33,037 nt of DNA from Comamonadaceae bacterium (lineage in GTDB: Bacteria > Pseudomonadota > Gammaproteobacteria > Burkholderiales > Burkholderiaceae). The stretch covers positions 1-33,037 of the forward strand of contig CANNNH010000004.1 of assembly GCA_947505915.1 (NCBI GenBank), given 5' to 3'. Position numbers and translations under genes: made by a program. Of the stretch, positions 32,053-33,037 are shown piece after piece (positions within the stretch are counted from its first letter, which is position 1; each line of letters begins with the position of its first letter). The notes below the pieces were generated by a model that worked only from the letters and a program-made list of their open reading frames with translations, was not told the DNA's origin and did not search any database.

Positions 32053-32649
32053 ATGGAAACAGCCGCTGAATATTTAGACAAAACAGAGTCCGCTGTAAAG
32101 ATACTTTTTGATGGGATTGATGCCTATTTTGAGGTTTTACGAAATGAGCATGTCCAATTAGCTGCTGAAAATCCGGAAAAATTGCAAGCAGCGTTCGAGG
32201 CTCAGCGAAGCTTTGTCGCGGAATATTTTGCCCTTGCCACTTTGTGCGGCGCTGTTTTACAGATCGCAGCAAAGGCCATTGAATGTTATTCAAAGGTAGA
32301 TGACGTGCCTGAGGATTGCCAAGATTGGATTAACTCAAAACAATGGGTTACTGCCCGACCATTTTGTATTGGTCGACGGGTGCACGACGTACCTATTGGT
32401 TTAGTGATTTATGCAGGTCGAAATCAGGCGACTCATTTCAATGAAAAGAAACTTTTTGAATTGAATGAAGCAATATTTCGACGACTATCTGTTGGCAATT
32501 CTTCTATCAAGAACAAAGACCTGCTTGATCCTTCATTTGACTTGTCAAATCCAAACTTGACTATCTTCGCTGACAACATCACCAGATTGTTGGGTTGGCG
32601 AAGCTTTCACGAATACGACGAAGATATGCGCGCGTTGCTAAGGAAATAA
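32053..32649 (+). CDS. Orphan protein with HEPN-like R-x4-H motif
   Basis: I do not recognise this 198-residue protein. It looks all-helical and polar with no signal or membrane segment. Residues 121-130 read AGRNQATHFN, an R-N-x3-H arrangement like the R-x4-6-H motif of HEPN ribonucleases and related nucleic-acid-binding HEPN domains. The preceding segment GRRVHDVPIGLVIY and following EKKLFELNEAIFRRL would be the flanking helices. The gene is clearly AT-richer than its neighbours (rows near 40% GC or less by eye), suggesting transfer. ATG at 32053 was chosen; an in-frame TTG at 32041 overlaps the yggS stop. Its stop codon directly abuts that of the convergent oxidase gene. No partner toxin, antitoxin or nucleotidyltransferase gene is adjacent. 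Function is unknown; HEPN is a hypothesis. Confidence 0.7.
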   Translation: METAAEYLDKTESAVKILFDGIDAYFEVLRNEHVQLAAENPEKLQAAFEAQRSFVAEYFALATLCGAVLQIAAKAIECYSKVDDVPEDCQDWINSKQWVTARPFCIGRRVHDVPIGLVIYAGRNQATHFNEKKLFELNEAIFRRLSVGNSSIKNKDLLDPSFDLSNPNLTIFADNITRLLGWRSFHEYDEDMRALLRK

Positions 32650-33037
32650 TTAAAACCTGGGCAAATCCGGATGCTTGATCTGCCCCGCACGCACCAGCAT
32701 CTTGCCGTACTCGGCGCAGCGGTGCAGGGTCGGGATGACCTTGCCGGGGTTGAGTAAACCCAGGCTGTCAAAGGCGCGCTTAACGCCAAACATCTGTTCG
32801 TTTTCTTCTGTGCTGAACTGCACGCACATGCTGTTGAGCTTTTCAACGCCCACGCCGTGCTCGCCCGTCACGGTGCCGCCCATGGCCACACTGGTCTCCA
32901 GAATCTCGGCGCCAAAGAGTTCGCAGCGGTGCAGCTGGTCGGCGTCGTTGGCGTCAAACAAAATCAAGGGGTGCAAATTGCCGTCGCCGGCATGGAACAC
33001 GTTCAGGCAGCGCAGCTGGTATTTTTTTTCCATCTCC
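32650..33037 (-). CDS. glcD: GlcD-type FAD-linked oxidase, C-terminal part (5' end outside window)
   Basis: The 129 visible codons are the C-terminal end of a glycolate/lactate oxidase-like flavoprotein of the GlcD family. FHAGDGNLHPLILFD carries the conserved His residues of the C-terminal cap, followed by GAEILETSVAMGGTVTGEHGVGVEKL and the FGVKRAFDSLGLLNPGKVIP block found near the end of these enzymes. A somewhat extended tail (HRCAEYGKMLVRAGQIKHPDLPRF) follows. The frame runs open through the window edge, so the Met at 33033 is internal and the gene continues upstream. GlcD normally works with GlcE and GlcF to oxidise glycolate to glyoxylate. Homologous D-lactate dehydrogenases are an alternative that the visible part cannot exclude. 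Confidence 0.88.
   Translation of the reverse strand, partial: EMEKKYQLRCLNVFHAGDGNLHPLILFDANDADQLHRCELFGAEILETSVAMGGTVTGEHGVGVEKLNSMCVQFSTEENEQMFGVKRAFDSLGLLNPGKVIPTLHRCAEYGKMLVRAGQIKHPDLPRF

Overview
The window is a high-GC, gene-dense bacterial chromosome segment. Protein signatures and gene order point to a betaproteobacterium of the Burkholderiales, most likely Comamonadaceae (Rhodoferax/Polaromonas-like). The main clues are the CbbA-type aldolase next to pgk and pyk, the short type of ArgC, the dprA-smg pair, a Bug-type (TctC) solute receptor and the rsmI/yraN/diaA/dolP neighbourhood. The family assignment is inference; no rRNA or tRNA gene is present to settle it.

Layout. Positions 1-6506 are a minus-strand run read as def, fmt, azlC, azlD, pgk, pyk, fba: N-terminal processing of nascent proteins, branched-chain amino acid export, then lower glycolysis. 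A terminator-like hairpin separates azlD from pgk. The roughly 430-base gap between pyk and fba holds an elaborate palindromic array. Positions 6673-8404 are dprA and smg on the plus strand, ending in a bidirectional terminator. Positions 8473-12821 are minus-strand argC, yajC, secD, secF (arginine synthesis and the Sec translocon accessory complex). Positions 13051-15138 are sucC-sucD (succinyl-CoA synthetase) with a structured 3' UTR, followed by a TerC-family membrane protein and an orphan type IV pilin.

Positions 16574-23249 form a catabolic-looking accessory cluster. On the minus strand, two MmgE/PrpD-family enzymes bracket a complete tripartite tricarboxylate transporter (TctB, TctA, TctC); a divergent short-chain dehydrogenase homologue lacks the usual catalytic Ser and Tyr. 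The substrate is unknown. Positions 23356-29214 hold a DEDDh exonuclease, a Bcr/CflA-type exporter coupled to rsmI, then yraN, diaA and dolP, and a beta-hydroxyacid dehydrogenase. Positions 29313-32044 hold a PilT ATPase coupled to an unrecognised lipoprotein gene, and yggS. An AT-richer orphan gene with a HEPN-like R-x4-H motif follows, and the window closes inside a GlcD-type FAD oxidase.

Most of the window is conserved housekeeping sequence. The parts most worth a second look are the pyk-fba palindromic array (two hairpins with different stems but the same 22-base loop, in inverted orientation, flanked by inverted G-quadruplex-type tracts), the MmgE-TctBAC-MmgE/SDR cluster, the lipoprotein-pilT pair and the HEPN-like orphan.
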